Of a stretch of DNA of 64,000 nt, positions 1 to 8,737 are shown piece after piece. Under the pieces are notes generated by a model. The model had not been told where the DNA came from and ran no database searches. It saw only the letters and a list, made by a program, of their open reading frames with translations. Position 1 is the stretch's first letter; each line of letters opens with the position of its first letter. The position numbers were made by a program, and so were the translations under genes. This stretch comes from Nesterenkonia lutea (lineage in GTDB: Bacteria > Actinomycetota > Actinomycetes > Actinomycetales > Micrococcaceae), in assembly GCF_014873955.1 (NCBI RefSeq), contig NZ_JADBED010000001.1, positions 2,728,001 through 2,792,000 on the forward strand. Reading direction: 5' to 3'.

Positions 1-303
1 ATGGGTGCGCGAGACCAGCGCCTGCAGATGGGGTCTGGCCACATCCCAGAGTCCCAGCGAGCTGACGTAGGCCATGCCGAGCTCCATCACTCGCGGCGTC
101 AGTCCGAAGAGTCCGTTCTCTGCGCGCACGTACTCCAGCTCCTGCAGCGTCATCAGGATCCGCCGGGCCGTGGGGCGCGCCAGGCCGGTGGCCTTGGCCA
201 CCTGGCTCAGCGTGAGACTCGGGTACTCGGCGGAGAAGGCTGTGATCACGGACAGTCCGCGTGAGATGGCTTCGATGAACTCGGGACTTCGCTCCGGTGA
301 CAT
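1..303 (-). CDS. IclR-family transcriptional regulator, N-terminal part (cut by window edge)
   Basis: The reverse strand reads an open frame of 101 codons from ATG at 303 to the window edge, so the 3' part is missing. It begins MSPERSPEFIEAISRGLSV and continues with a winged helix-turn-helix containing LTLSQVAKATGLARPTARR, the DNA-binding domain of IclR/PcaR/PobR regulators of aromatic or small organic acid catabolism. The missing C-terminal domain would bind the effector. The gene lies 10 bp downstream of the GntR gene on the same strand, so both are probably co-transcribed and divergent from the malonate genes. Its effector is unknown. Confidence 0.85.
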   Translation of the reverse strand, partial: MSPERSPEFIEAISRGLSVITAFSAEYPSLTLSQVAKATGLARPTARRILMTLQELEYVRAENGLFGLTPRVMELGMAYVSSLGLWDVARPHLQALVSRTH

Positions 304-313
304 CGGCTTCCTT

Positions 314-1006
314 TCAGTGGAGCTGGGCCTGGGCATGGTCCGTCCGCGCCTCGCGCAGCCTGTTCCAGGTTCGTACAAGCTGACTGAACTCCTTGACCTG
401 CACCAGGACGTGGTCCCTGGCGGTGTTCTCCGCAGTCTCCGTGTCCCCGGTGCTGATGGCCTCCACGATCGCGTGATGCTCGGCCAGCGAACGTCGCATG
501 CGATCAGGGGCCCGCAGCTGGAGCCTCCGGTAGGGCTGGAGGACCCTGCGCAGATGATGGGCCTGCTGCTGCAGGTACCCGTTGCCGCAGGAGTCATAGA
601 TGATGCCGTGGAACCACGCATTGGCGTAGTAGTAGCCGTCGGCGTCCCCGGCCGCCTCGTGGAGCTCACATTCTTCAAGCGCTCGGCCCAGCTCGCTCAG
701 CGGCTCCCGCTCGATGCGCCGGGCCGCCAGCCGGGCCGCCATCCCCTCGAGCTCGGCCATCAGCTCAAAGCGCTCCGCCAGCTCCGGGAGGCTCAGCTCG
801 GTGACATAGGTGCCCTGCTTGGGGCGTATCCGCACCAGGCCGGAGCGTTCCAGCCCCTGCAGCGCCTCCCGCACCGGGGTGCGCGAACAGCCGAACTCCT
901 CCTGGAGCTTGGCAGGGTCGAGCCGCTCGCCCGGGCTGTACTGCCCGTCGACGATGGCGTTCTCCAGCGCATCCCGCACGCGCTGAGATTCCGGGACCCG
1001 GACCAT
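314..1006 (-). CDS. GntR-family regulator with FCD ligand domain, probable malonate repressor
   Basis: The product has 230 residues: an N-terminal winged helix (about 1-70, with EEFGCSRTPVREALQGLE) and an all-helical FCD effector domain (about 85-215, with WFHGIIYDSC and EHHAIVEAI). I chose ATG 1006 because AGGAGG lies 5-6 nt upstream; an in-frame ATG at 1027 has no ribosome site. The gene diverges from a malonate operon, the arrangement of MatR/matABC in Rhizobium, where a GntR protein represses malonate genes. Malonate or malonyl-CoA as the ligand is therefore an inference from context. Two similar TGTTATA-type boxes lie in the intergenic region and are the likely operators. Confidence 0.88.
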   Translation of the reverse strand: MVRVPESQRVRDALENAIVDGQYSPGERLDPAKLQEEFGCSRTPVREALQGLERSGLVRIRPKQGTYVTELSLPELAERFELMAELEGMAARLAARRIEREPLSELGRALEECELHEAAGDADGYYYANAWFHGIIYDSCGNGYLQQQAHHLRRVLQPYRRLQLRAPDRMRRSLAEHHAIVEAISTGDTETAENTARDHVLVQVKEFSQLVRTWNRLREARTDHAQAQLH

Positions 1007-1077
1007 GGCACCTCCTGTCTCGAGCATATCGCCAGCGGGACACTGTGGCGTGGATCACTTCAATACTCTATAGTCGC

Positions 1078-1107
1078 TGTTATATACATCAGCACTCTTG
1101 TTATACA
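1078..1107 (+). promoter_or_regulatory. Candidate GntR operator pair upstream of malonate operon
   Basis: TGTTATATACA (1078-1088) and TGTTATACA (1099-1107) are two related AT-rich boxes starting 21 bp apart, two helical turns. They sit in GC-rich DNA just before the ribosome site of the malonate gene. FCD-type GntR repressors bind TTGTATACAA-like sites, and the boxes lie between the divergent regulator and its presumed target. TATAGT at 1069-1074 is a possible -10 element. Confidence 0.5.
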
Positions 1108-1121
1108 CGGAAGGAGGCGTC

Positions 1122-4028
1122 ATGGCGGCAACTCAGAGCTGGATCCTCGCAGATCTGGTGCGGGCGTTGAGCGGGGCACGCCACCAGCCGGAGCCGGGGG
1201 CGCCGGAGCCGGCACCGCTGGAGCAGCTGACGGCGGCCTGCGATGTGTTGATGGGGGACCTGGGTGAGGCCTCGATGCGCGCCGTCGCTGATCGTGCTCT
1301 GGCCGCCTACCGGGACCTGGAGGAGGACGCCGAACGCGTGGTCTTCTTCGAGCACATGCTCGCCTCCTACTCCGTGGACGATGAGGCGCTGCGACAGGCC
1401 TACCAGCAGTGGGAGCGCACCCGCGGGCAGAACGAGCTGGCGGACCTCTTCGATGCCAGCGAACCCACGCGCCAGCAGCTGCTGCGGCGACTGAACCACG
1501 CCCCCGGCGCGACCCTGCACCTGGTCAACATGCGGGCCGATCTGCGCCGGCTGCTGCGCGAGCACCCAGACCTGGCGCCGCTGGACCGCGACTTCCGGCA
1601 CCTGCTCAGCTCCTGGTTCAACCGCGGCTTCCTTCGCATGGAGCAGGTGGGCTGGGACGCCCCGCGTCAGATGCGCAACCACCTGTTGGCCTCCGAGCGC
1701 GTGCACCCGATGCAGGACATGAATGACCTCAAGCGCCGCCTCCGTCCGAAGGATCGGACCTGCTATGCCTTCTTCCACCCCGCCACAGGTGATCTCCCGC
1801 TGATCTTCGTGGAGGTCGCCCTGGTCAGGGGGATCCCGGGTGCGATCGAACCGCTGCTGGCTCCCACCGAGGCGATCTCACCGGCGAAGGCCGACACCGC
1901 CGTGCTCTATTCCATCAACAACGCGCTGGACGGTCTGGCCGGGATCTCCTTCGGCAGTCTGCTCATCAAACAGGTCATCGACCAGGTCTCCGCGGAGCTG
2001 CCCCACCTCGAGCAGTTCGTCACGCTGTCCCCGATCCCCGGCTTCAGGAGATGGCTGCGCGAGCAGTCCCTGGACCCGCGACGAGAAGATCTGCGCCTGC
2101 TCTTCACCGAGCTGGAGCGGCACGACGGAGCCGAGGAGCTGACCGAGCTGCAGCTGGAGGACCTTCGGGTTCGGCTGGCCTCGGCTGTGGCGCACTACAT
2201 CGCCGTCGAGCGCAGGCCCGATGGCCAGCCGCTGGATTCTGTGGCCCGGTTCCACCTGGGCAACGGGGCCACCGCCTGGCAGCTGCACTGGCCGGCCAGC
2301 ACCGCCGACTACATGTGGGAGCAGTCCTACGGGGCGATGATCAACTACCGCTACGAACCGGGCCTGGTCGAGCAGCGCCACGAGGATTACGTCAGGAACG
2401 GCACGGTCGCCCTCGGCGTCCGCGTCTCCCGGCTGATCTCCCCGGAGACCGCAGAGAACAGCAGCACGAAAGGAACCACACCAGTGGAGAACTCAGCAGT
2501 GGAGAACGAGCTCAGCGGCATCTATCAGGGCTTCCTCGCGCAGGCCCAGGCGCGTCCGGAGAAGCCGCTGTTCAAGCTGCCGGGCGGTGCGGTCCTGAGC
2601 TACGCGGAGGTGCTGCACACCTCGCGCCGGATCGCTGCGAAGCTGATCGGCGACGGCGTCGTGCCGGGAGACCGGGTCGCGGCCCAGGTGGAGAAGTCCC
2701 CGGAAGCCATCGCGCTGTATCTGGCGACGCTGCAGATCGGCGGGGTGTACCTGCCGCTGAACACCGCCTACACCGGCGCCGAGATGGACTATTTCATGTC
2801 CGACGCGGCCCCCCGAGTGCTGGTCTGTGACCCGACTCAGGCCGCGGATCATGTGCGCCGGGGCAAAGACGGGATCGTCGTGGAGACCCTCGGGACCACC
2901 GGGGACGGGACGCTGCTTGCGGCCGAGCAGGAGCACGCCGCCATCGCGGAGACGCGCCCCGAGGATCCGGGCGCGATCCTCTACACCTCCGGCACCACGG
3001 GCCGCTCCAAGGGCGCCGTGCTGACGAACCAGAACCTGGCGTCGAACTGCGCCTCGCTGGTGAAGTCCTGGGAGTTCACGGCTGAGGACGTGCTCATCCA
3101 CGCACTGCCCATCTTCCACATCCACGGGCTCTTCGTGGCCGTGAACATGACCCTGGCCGCGGGCGCCTCGATGATCTGGCTGCCGAGGTTCGAGGTCCCT
3201 GCGGTGCTCGACGCCATGGAGGATCCCACGGCCGGTGCCACAGTGCTGATGGGCGTGCCGACCTTCTACACCCGCCTGCTCGGCTCAGATCGGTTCAGCG
3301 AGGAGTCATGCTCCGGAATGCGACTCTTCGTCTCCGGCTCCGCGCCCCTGCTGGCCGCGGACCACGAGGCCTTCCAGTCCCGCACGGGTCACGCCATCCT
3401 TGAGCGCTACGGCATGACCGAGACCGGCATGAACACCTCCAACCCCTACCGCGGAGGACCCCGCCGTCCCGGAACAGTGGGACACCCGCTGCCCGGGGTC
3501 GAGGTGCGGATCACCGACCGCGAGAGCGGCCAGGCCCTTCCGCAGGGAGAGGTCGGCATCATCGAGGTGCGCGGTGCCAACGTCTTCGCCGGGTACTGGA
3601 ACATGCCGGAGAAGACCGCTGAGGAGTTCCGTGCGGACGGCTTCTTCATCACCGGCGATCTCGGGGTCATCGACGAGCAGGGCTACCTGAGCATCGTCGG
3701 CCGTGACAAGGACCTGGTCATCTCCGGAGGGTTCAACATCTACCCCAAGGAGGTGGAGGGGCTCATCGATGACCAGCCCGGCGTCGCCGAATCCGCCGTC
3801 ATCGGTGTGCCCCACCCGGACCTGGGAGAAGGACTGGTGGCCGTGGTGGTCCCTGCCGCCGAGGGAGCTCCCGACGAGGCACAGATCCTCGGCGCGCTGG
3901 CCGGGGAGCTGGCCCGCTTCAAGCAGCCCCGCGCCGTCCGGTTCGTCGAGGCCCTGCCGCGCAATGTCATGGGCAAGGTGCAGAAGGCCGAGCTCCGCAA
4001 GCAGTACACAGACCTCTTCAGCGCCTGA
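1122..4028 (+). CDS. Fused malonyl-CoA decarboxylase (MatA-like) / malonyl-CoA synthetase (MatB-like)
   Basis: The product has 968 residues in two enzyme parts. Residues 1 to about 445 are malonyl-CoA decarboxylase: helical N-terminus, then a catalytic domain with SSWFNRGFLRMEQVGWDAP, CYAFFHP and LYSINNALDGLAGISFG. Residues about 460-968 are an acyl-CoA synthetase of the malonyl-CoA synthetase type, with the AMP-binding loop LYTSGTTGRSKGA near 620-633, YGMTETGM, and the C-terminal lysine region NVMGKVQKAEL near 947. Together they would convert malonate to malonyl-CoA (ATP, CoA) and then to acetyl-CoA plus CO2 in the cytoplasm. ATG 1122 is preceded by AAGGAGG. The madLM transporter genes follow. 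In most bacteria these two enzymes are separate proteins (matA, matB). The linker DNA near 2469-2486 resembles an old ribosome site and GTG start. Confidence 0.9.
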   Translation: MAATQSWILADLVRALSGARHQPEPGAPEPAPLEQLTAACDVLMGDLGEASMRAVADRALAAYRDLEEDAERVVFFEHMLASYSVDDEALRQAYQQWERTRGQNELADLFDASEPTRQQLLRRLNHAPGATLHLVNMRADLRRLLREHPDLAPLDRDFRHLLSSWFNRGFLRMEQVGWDAPRQMRNHLLASERVHPMQDMNDLKRRLRPKDRTCYAFFHPATGDLPLIFVEVALVRGIPGAIEPLLAPTEAISPAKADTAVLYSINNALDGLAGISFGSLLIKQVIDQVSAELPHLEQFVTLSPIPGFRRWLREQSLDPRREDLRLLFTELERHDGAEELTELQLEDLRVRLASAVAHYIAVERRPDGQPLDSVARFHLGNGATAWQLHWPASTADYMWEQSYGAMINYRYEPGLVEQRHEDYVRNGTVALGVRVSRLISPETAENSSTKGTTPVENSAVENELSGIYQGFLAQAQARPEKPLFKLPGGAVLSYAEVLHTSRRIAAKLIGDGVVPGDRVAAQVEKSPEAIALYLATLQIGGVYLPLNTAYTGAEMDYFMSDAAPRVLVCDPTQAADHVRRGKDGIVVETLGTTGDGTLLAAEQEHAAIAETRPEDPGAILYTSGTTGRSKGAVLTNQNLASNCASLVKSWEFTAEDVLIHALPIFHIHGLFVAVNMTLAAGASMIWLPRFEVPAVLDAMEDPTAGATVLMGVPTFYTRLLGSDRFSEESCSGMRLFVSGSAPLLAADHEAFQSRTGHAILERYGMTETGMNTSNPYRGGPRRPGTVGHPLPGVEVRITDRESGQALPQGEVGIIEVRGANVFAGYWNMPEKTAEEFRADGFFITGDLGVIDEQGYLSIVGRDKDLVISGGFNIYPKEVEGLIDDQPGVAESAVIGVPHPDLGEGLVAVVVPAAEGAPDEAQILGALAGELARFKQPRAVRFVEALPRNVMGKVQKAELRKQYTDLFSA
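2469..2486 (+). promoter_or_regulatory. Possible internal ribosome site and GTG at the MatA/MatB fusion joint
   Basis: AAAGGA (2469-2474) precedes an in-frame GTG (2484-2486, codon 455) by 9 nt, exactly at the low-complexity linker between the two enzyme domains. It may be the relic of a separate matB start, or a working internal start giving free synthetase. Seen in sequence only; function is unproven. Confidence 0.3.
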
Positions 4029-4069
4029 TCGCGCGGCGAAGTTCTCACACACTAGTCAGGAGAGAAACG

Positions 4070-4471
4070 ATGGTCCTCTATGGAGTTGCAGCGCTGGCGC
4101 TGTGCATGCTCATAGGAATGCTGATCGGTGACGGTCTCGGCGTCCTCGTCGGAGTGGACGCCAATGTGGGCGGGGTCGGCTTCGCCATGATCCTTCTGGT
4201 GGTGGCCACCGATCGGCTGCGCAGGCGCGGCCTGTTCCCCAAGCCCACCGAACAGGGAGTGTTGTTCTGGAGCGCCCTGTACATCCCGATCGTGATCGCG
4301 ATGGCCTCCACGCAGAACGTGGCCGAGGCCATCGGTGGCGGCCCCATGGCCGCCATCGCGGGGCTGGGTGCGCTCGCCGCAGGTGCCGCGCTGGTCCCGG
4401 TGATCGCCCGCATCGGGGGACAGTCTCAACCGCTGCCCCCGATGACCGAGGCAGAGAAGCAGGAGGCCTGA
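4070..4471 (+). CDS. madL: Malonate transporter subunit MadL
   Basis: The 133-residue membrane protein has about four hydrophobic segments and matches the MadL half of the two-component sodium-dependent malonate transporter first described in Malonomonas rubra. Features seen are the GMLIGDGLG stretch in the first segment, the charged loop ATDRLRRRGLFPKPTEQG, and a polar C-terminus. CAGGAG lies about 9 nt before ATG. The gene starts 41 bp after the fused malonate enzyme and is followed after one base by madM, so the three form an operon for malonate uptake and breakdown. Confidence 0.88.
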   Translation: MVLYGVAALALCMLIGMLIGDGLGVLVGVDANVGGVGFAMILLVVATDRLRRRGLFPKPTEQGVLFWSALYIPIVIAMASTQNVAEAIGGGPMAAIAGLGALAAGAALVPVIARIGGQSQPLPPMTEAEKQEA

Positions 4472-4472
4472 G

Positions 4473-5234
4473 ATGGACATCATCGCTGATGTGCTCGAAC
4501 GCAACGGACTGCTCTTCGCCTTCGTCGTGGTCGGCGCGCTCATGCTGGTCTCTGGGTGGCTCTCGAAGACCCTGACCCGGGGGCGGCTCCAGGGATCAGC
4601 CATCGCCATCATGCTGGGCCTGGTGCTCGCCTATCTCGGCGGCATCCAGACCGGAGGCGAGGACGGGCTGGCCGATATCGCGATCTTCAGCGGACTCGGC
4701 CTGATGGGCGGAGCCATGCTGCGCGACTTCGCCATCGTCGCGACCGCCTACGGAGTGGACCTCCAGGAGATCAAGAAGGCCGGAGCCGCAGGTGTGCTGG
4801 CGCTGATGGCCGGCATCGTGGTCTCCTTCATCGTGGGCGCCGCAGTCGCCGCCGCCTTCGGGTACACGGACCCGGAGTCGATGGCCACCATCGGCGCCGG
4901 TGCGGCCACCTACATCGTCGGCCCCGTCACCGGCACCGCCATCGGCGCCAGCTCCGAGGTGATCGCGCTCTCCGTGGCCGCCGGGCTGATCAAGGCCGTG
5001 GTGGTCATGGTGTGCACACCGCTGATCGCACCCTTCATCGGACTGAACAACCCGAAGTCGGCCATGGCCTACGGCGGTCTCATGGGCACCACCTCCGGCG
5101 TGGCCGGCGGACTGGCCGCCACGGACAAGCGGCTGGTCCCGTATGGGGCCATGACGGCCACCTTCTACACCGGTCTGGGCTGCCTGCTGGGACCCTCGGT
5201 GTTCTACTTCGCCCTGGTCGGACTCTTCGGCTGA
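4473..5234 (+). CDS. madM: Malonate transporter subunit MadM
   Basis: The 253-residue polytopic membrane protein has about seven hydrophobic segments, including GLGLMGGAMLRDFAIVATAYG and the glycine-rich GAGAATYIVGPVTGTAIG, typical of MadM, the larger partner of MadL. Stop of madL and start of madM are separated by one base, and AGGAGG in the end of madL serves as ribosome site, so translation is probably coupled. The pair would import malonate with Na+ for the upstream fused enzyme. A strong hairpin follows the stop codon. Confidence 0.88.
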   Translation: MDIIADVLERNGLLFAFVVVGALMLVSGWLSKTLTRGRLQGSAIAIMLGLVLAYLGGIQTGGEDGLADIAIFSGLGLMGGAMLRDFAIVATAYGVDLQEIKKAGAAGVLALMAGIVVSFIVGAAVAAAFGYTDPESMATIGAGAATYIVGPVTGTAIGASSEVIALSVAAGLIKAVVVMVCTPLIAPFIGLNNPKSAMAYGGLMGTTSGVAGGLAATDKRLVPYGAMTATFYTGLGCLLGPSVFYFALVGLFG

Positions 5235-5275
5235 GTCCGGAAGACCCTGAGACAGAGATCAGGGAAGTCAGAGAG

Positions 5276-5321
5276 GACGACGACGGCCGCTCACCTGTGA
5301 AGGTGAGCGGCCGTCGTCGTC
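5276..5321. terminator. Perfect 21-bp hairpin between convergent genes
   Basis: Positions 5276-5296 pair with 5301-5321 without mismatch around a GTGA loop. The stem is GC-rich and has no clear T-tract on either side. It sits between the ends of convergent madM and the GH65 gene, so it probably terminates transcription from both sides, as such tract-free hairpins often do in actinobacteria. Confidence 0.8.
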
Positions 5322-5348
5322 GGTCAGTTCTGGGTCAGACTACTTCGG

Positions 5349-8300
5349 TCAGACCCCGGCGGGCTGGCGCTGATGCACCCGAGCGGAATGCGCCAGCTTC
5401 ACCGTCCAGGTCTCCCCCGGGGCCAGGGTCTTGCGCGTGCCCTCCACGTTGACCTCGATGGGCTCGGCCGAGCCTTCTGAGAGATTGAGCTCCACGGCCT
5501 CGTGGTCGATGTGGACCACGATGGGCTGGTTGCGGTACCGCATCCGGAAGGTCAGCGAAGGAAGCTCATCGGGCAGCAGCGGGTGCAGCCACAGCGCGTC
5601 GGCGCGGGTCTCCACCCCGCCGTAGCAGCGCAGCACCATGTCCACCGTCCCGGCCATGGCGCCCAGGTGCACGCCCTCTCGAGTCGTGCCTCCCTGGGTG
5701 TCGGCGAGGTCAGCTTCCAGCGCCTCCTTGAACAGGTTCCAGGAGCCGGAGCGGTCGAAGCGTGCCGCCACCCAGCCATGGACCAGACGAGACAGCGTGG
5801 AGCCGTGGGAGGACCGGGCCAGGTAGTACTCCACCGTGCGGCCGAAGTCCTCCATGGTGAGCGTGTAACCCATGTGGTCCAGGGTCTCGACCAGCTCATC
5901 TGCGGAGAAGATGTAGCAGAGCATGAGCACATCGGCCTGCTTGGAGAGCTTGTACCGGTTGGTGGAGTCACCCTCGGCCTGCAGGATCAGGTCCAGGCGG
6001 CCGATGTTGCCGTATCTCGCCCGGTAGCCCTCCCAGTCGAACTCCTCCAGGTCCTCGTAGCCGTCGAACTGGCTGATCACGTTGTCCTCGTGGAAGGGCA
6101 CATGCAGCCGCCGGGCGATGTGCTCCCACTGGTCCAGCTCGTCCTCGAAGATGTCCAGCCATTCAGAGAGCGGATCATCGCGACCGTCGAGATCGCGCAC
6201 CAGCCGTGCAGTGTGGCGCAACATCCAGGAGGTCAGCACGTTCGTGTAGGCGTTGTCGCGCAGCCCGGATCCATGAGAATCGGGGTAGCCGTCGTGGTAC
6301 TCGTCCGGGCCCATGACGCCTTCGATGCTGAAGCGGTCCTTCTCGGCGTCATAGGTGGTCATGGACACGAAGAACCGGGAGATCTCCACCAGGATCTCGG
6401 CCCCGTAGTCGGCCAGGAAGGTGTAGTCCTGCGTGGTCTCGAAGTACTGCAGGACCGAGTACGCGATGGCCAGGGACACATGGCGCTGGCGGTGGGAGTT
6501 GTCCGGAATCCACATGCCCGAACGTGGGTTCCACAGCTCGCTCGGCGTCTCCTCGCGCCCGTCCGAACCGGCCTGCCAGGGGAACATCGCCCCGTCATAG
6601 CCTTCGGCGCGGGCCATGGAGCGGGCTTCGCTCAGCCGCCGGTAGCGGTAGAGCAGCAGCCCGCGGGTGAGCTCCGGTCGGCGCAGGGTCAGCATCGGGT
6701 ACATGAACATTTCGTCCCAGAAGAGATGCCCGCGGTAGCCCTCCCCGGTGAGTCCGCGCGCCGGCAGTGTGGCGTCGAGGTCATGGCGGGCGCCGAAGGC
6801 GGTCTGCAGCACGTGGAAGGTGTGCAGGTTCAGCGCCATCTGCTGGCGTGAGGGGTCCTGGCCGATGGAGACGGCGAAGCGGTGCCACAGCACGCCCCAC
6901 ATCTCCTCGTGGTAGGTCAGCATGGTGCGGAAGCTGGAGGCGCGCTGGACCTTCTTGACTGCGTTGTGCCAGACCGTGGAGATGGCCTGGTCGTGAGAGT
7001 TCGAGACCGCGGCGATCTTCTCCAGGATCACCGGTCTGCCCGATTCAAGCGCCAGCGAGATGTCATGCCCCGCGACCAGCTCACCCTCATGGATGGGGCG
7101 GCGCATGGGGTTGCTGGAGCCTGAGGTGGTCACCGAGGTGCGGGTGGCCAGGGCGATGCGCACCTGGGACTGATTGGTCTGTGTCTCCAGGAGCACCGTG
7201 TCGCCGTCGACCTCCCGGGACTGCACCGGGTGCAGGTGGTTGCCGGCGAGCTCCCGGTCGGCGTCGACATTGCGGTTGGCCACGCGGCCGTCGATCATCG
7301 AGCGCACATTGACGTTGCCGGACCAGTTCTCGGCCTCGATCTTCATCTCGAGCCCGGCGATCTGCACTCCGGCCAGGGACTGGAACTGGCGCATGGTGAT
7401 CTTGGTGCGGCGTCCGTGCAGGTCCTGGTAGCGGGCGATCCGGGTGACCAGTCCCCGCCGCATGTCCAGCTCCTGGTGGTAGGCGATCAGCTCGGGGGAG
7501 CCCGGCAGCAGCGGCGTGCCGGCATCCGGAGTGACCTGCAGGAAGGTCCAGTCCGGCACATTGACCATGTGCTCGGTCTCCACCGTCTTGCCCATCAGGT
7601 CCGTCTTGAGCCGGTTGAAGACTCCGGCGATGTAGCTGCCGGGATAGTGTGTGGCGTCCGCCGCAGTGCCCGGATAGTGCCCGCGGGTGCCCCAGTAGCC
7701 GTTGGCCATCGCCATCAGGACCTCGCGGGTGGGCTCCAGCTTCGGGTCGAAGCCGTCGTAGGAGAGGACCCAGTCCGAGTCATAGGGCCGGGTGGTGCGG
7801 CTGGAGAGGTTCATCACGGCGAGGTCGTCGACGACGACGTCGGCCCCCGCCTCCTTCAGTCGGGCCGGATCATCGCCGCGGTTCAGACCAACGACCATGC
7901 CGAAGTCTCCGGCGCGGCCGGCCTGGACTCCGGAGGCGGCGTCTTCGATCACGATGGCGTCCTGAGGCTCGACCCGCAGCAGCTCGGCAGCGTGGAGGAA
8001 CATATGTGGATTGGGCTTGCCCGGAATGCCGAGCTCCAGGGCGTCCGAGCCGTCGACGATCACGGTGAAGGCATCGAGCAGCCCGGCGATCGTGAGCACC
8101 TCGCGCCCGTTCCGAGACGAGGTCACCAGGGCGGTGGGGATGCCGTCTCTGCGCAGCCGCTCGATCAGCTCGACCGTGGTGGCGAAGACCTCCACGCCGT
8201 CGCGCGCCAGGACGGCTTCGAAGTACCCCTGCTTGCGGGCCGCGAGCCCGTGAATGCTCAGCGTCTCGGGCGTGTCACTGGGGCTGCCCTCGCGCACCGG

Positions 8301-8570
8301 AAGGTTCCGGGCCTTCAGCAGGGAGCGGACCCCATCCTCTCTCGGGCGCCCATCGACATAGTTGAGGTAGTCCTCCTCGGTGAACTCGGGCTGCGGAGAT
8401 CCGGCGATCTCCGGCAGAGCCGTGTCGAAGAGCTCCTTCCACGCTCGCGTGTGGACTCCGGCCGTATCTGTGACCACACCGTCCATATCGAAGATCACGG
8501 TGCGGAAATGACGCAGGGCGTGACGCTTGGCCTCGGCGCTGTGTCGGAACGGATTCTCAAAGGGGTGCAT
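5349..8570 (-). CDS. Fused beta-phosphoglucomutase-like HAD domain and GH65 disaccharide phosphorylase/hydrolase
   Basis: The product has 1073 residues. Residues about 20-245 are a HAD-superfamily phosphatase/mutase with the nucleophile motif FDMDGVVTDT (Asp28, Asp30), TSSRNGREV, GKPNP and EDAASGVQAG, as in beta-phosphoglucomutase. From about 262 the protein is glycoside hydrolase family 65: N-terminal beta-sandwich, then (alpha/alpha)6 barrel with GYRGHLFWDEMFMYPML and MGPDEYHDG, where Glu757 is the expected general acid. GH65 enzymes phosphorolyse maltose, trehalose or kojibiose to beta-glucose-1-phosphate, which the HAD part would turn into glucose-6-phosphate. The exact sugar cannot be read from sequence. 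Mycobacteria carry the two activities as neighbours (Rv3400/Rv3401). The gene is convergent with the malonate operon. Confidence 0.88.
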   Translation of the reverse strand: MHPFENPFRHSAEAKRHALRHFRTVIFDMDGVVTDTAGVHTRAWKELFDTALPEIAGSPQPEFTEEDYLNYVDGRPREDGVRSLLKARNLPVREGSPSDTPETLSIHGLAARKQGYFEAVLARDGVEVFATTVELIERLRRDGIPTALVTSSRNGREVLTIAGLLDAFTVIVDGSDALELGIPGKPNPHMFLHAAELLRVEPQDAIVIEDAASGVQAGRAGDFGMVVGLNRGDDPARLKEAGADVVVDDLAVMNLSSRTTRPYDSDWVLSYDGFDPKLEPTREVLMAMANGYWGTRGHYPGTAADATHYPGSYIAGVFNRLKTDLMGKTVETEHMVNVPDWTFLQVTPDAGTPLLPGSPELIAYHQELDMRRGLVTRIARYQDLHGRRTKITMRQFQSLAGVQIAGLEMKIEAENWSGNVNVRSMIDGRVANRNVDADRELAGNHLHPVQSREVDGDTVLLETQTNQSQVRIALATRTSVTTSGSSNPMRRPIHEGELVAGHDISLALESGRPVILEKIAAVSNSHDQAISTVWHNAVKKVQRASSFRTMLTYHEEMWGVLWHRFAVSIGQDPSRQQMALNLHTFHVLQTAFGARHDLDATLPARGLTGEGYRGHLFWDEMFMYPMLTLRRPELTRGLLLYRYRRLSEARSMARAEGYDGAMFPWQAGSDGREETPSELWNPRSGMWIPDNSHRQRHVSLAIAYSVLQYFETTQDYTFLADYGAEILVEISRFFVSMTTYDAEKDRFSIEGVMGPDEYHDGYPDSHGSGLRDNAYTNVLTSWMLRHTARLVRDLDGRDDPLSEWLDIFEDELDQWEHIARRLHVPFHEDNVISQFDGYEDLEEFDWEGYRARYGNIGRLDLILQAEGDSTNRYKLSKQADVLMLCYIFSADELVETLDHMGYTLTMEDFGRTVEYYLARSSHGSTLSRLVHGWVAARFDRSGSWNLFKEALEADLADTQGGTTREGVHLGAMAGTVDMVLRCYGGVETRADALWLHPLLPDELPSLTFRMRYRNQPIVVHIDHEAVELNLSEGSAEPIEVNVEGTRKTLAPGETWTVKLAHSARVHQRQPAGV

Positions 8571-8724
8571 ATCTGCCTCATGCTGAGATGGTTCGAAGGT
8601 CGGATGGTCACCCGGGACATGGGCACGTCCGTGCGGGCACGGTGCCCCATCCTAGGGCTCCAGGGTCCACGATATACACCTGCTCGCCTGTGACCTATGG
8701 CGCAGGTCTCCCATGTGGGGGTGC

Positions 8725-8730
8725 TAGCGT
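8725..8730 (+). promoter_or_regulatory. Leaderless -10 box (TAGCGT) for the thioesterase gene
   Basis: TAGCGT lies 7 nt before ATG 8738 and no ribosome site is present, the pattern of leaderless actinobacterial transcripts. It selects this ATG over longer readings. Confidence 0.6.
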
Positions 8731-8737
8731 CGTGGTC

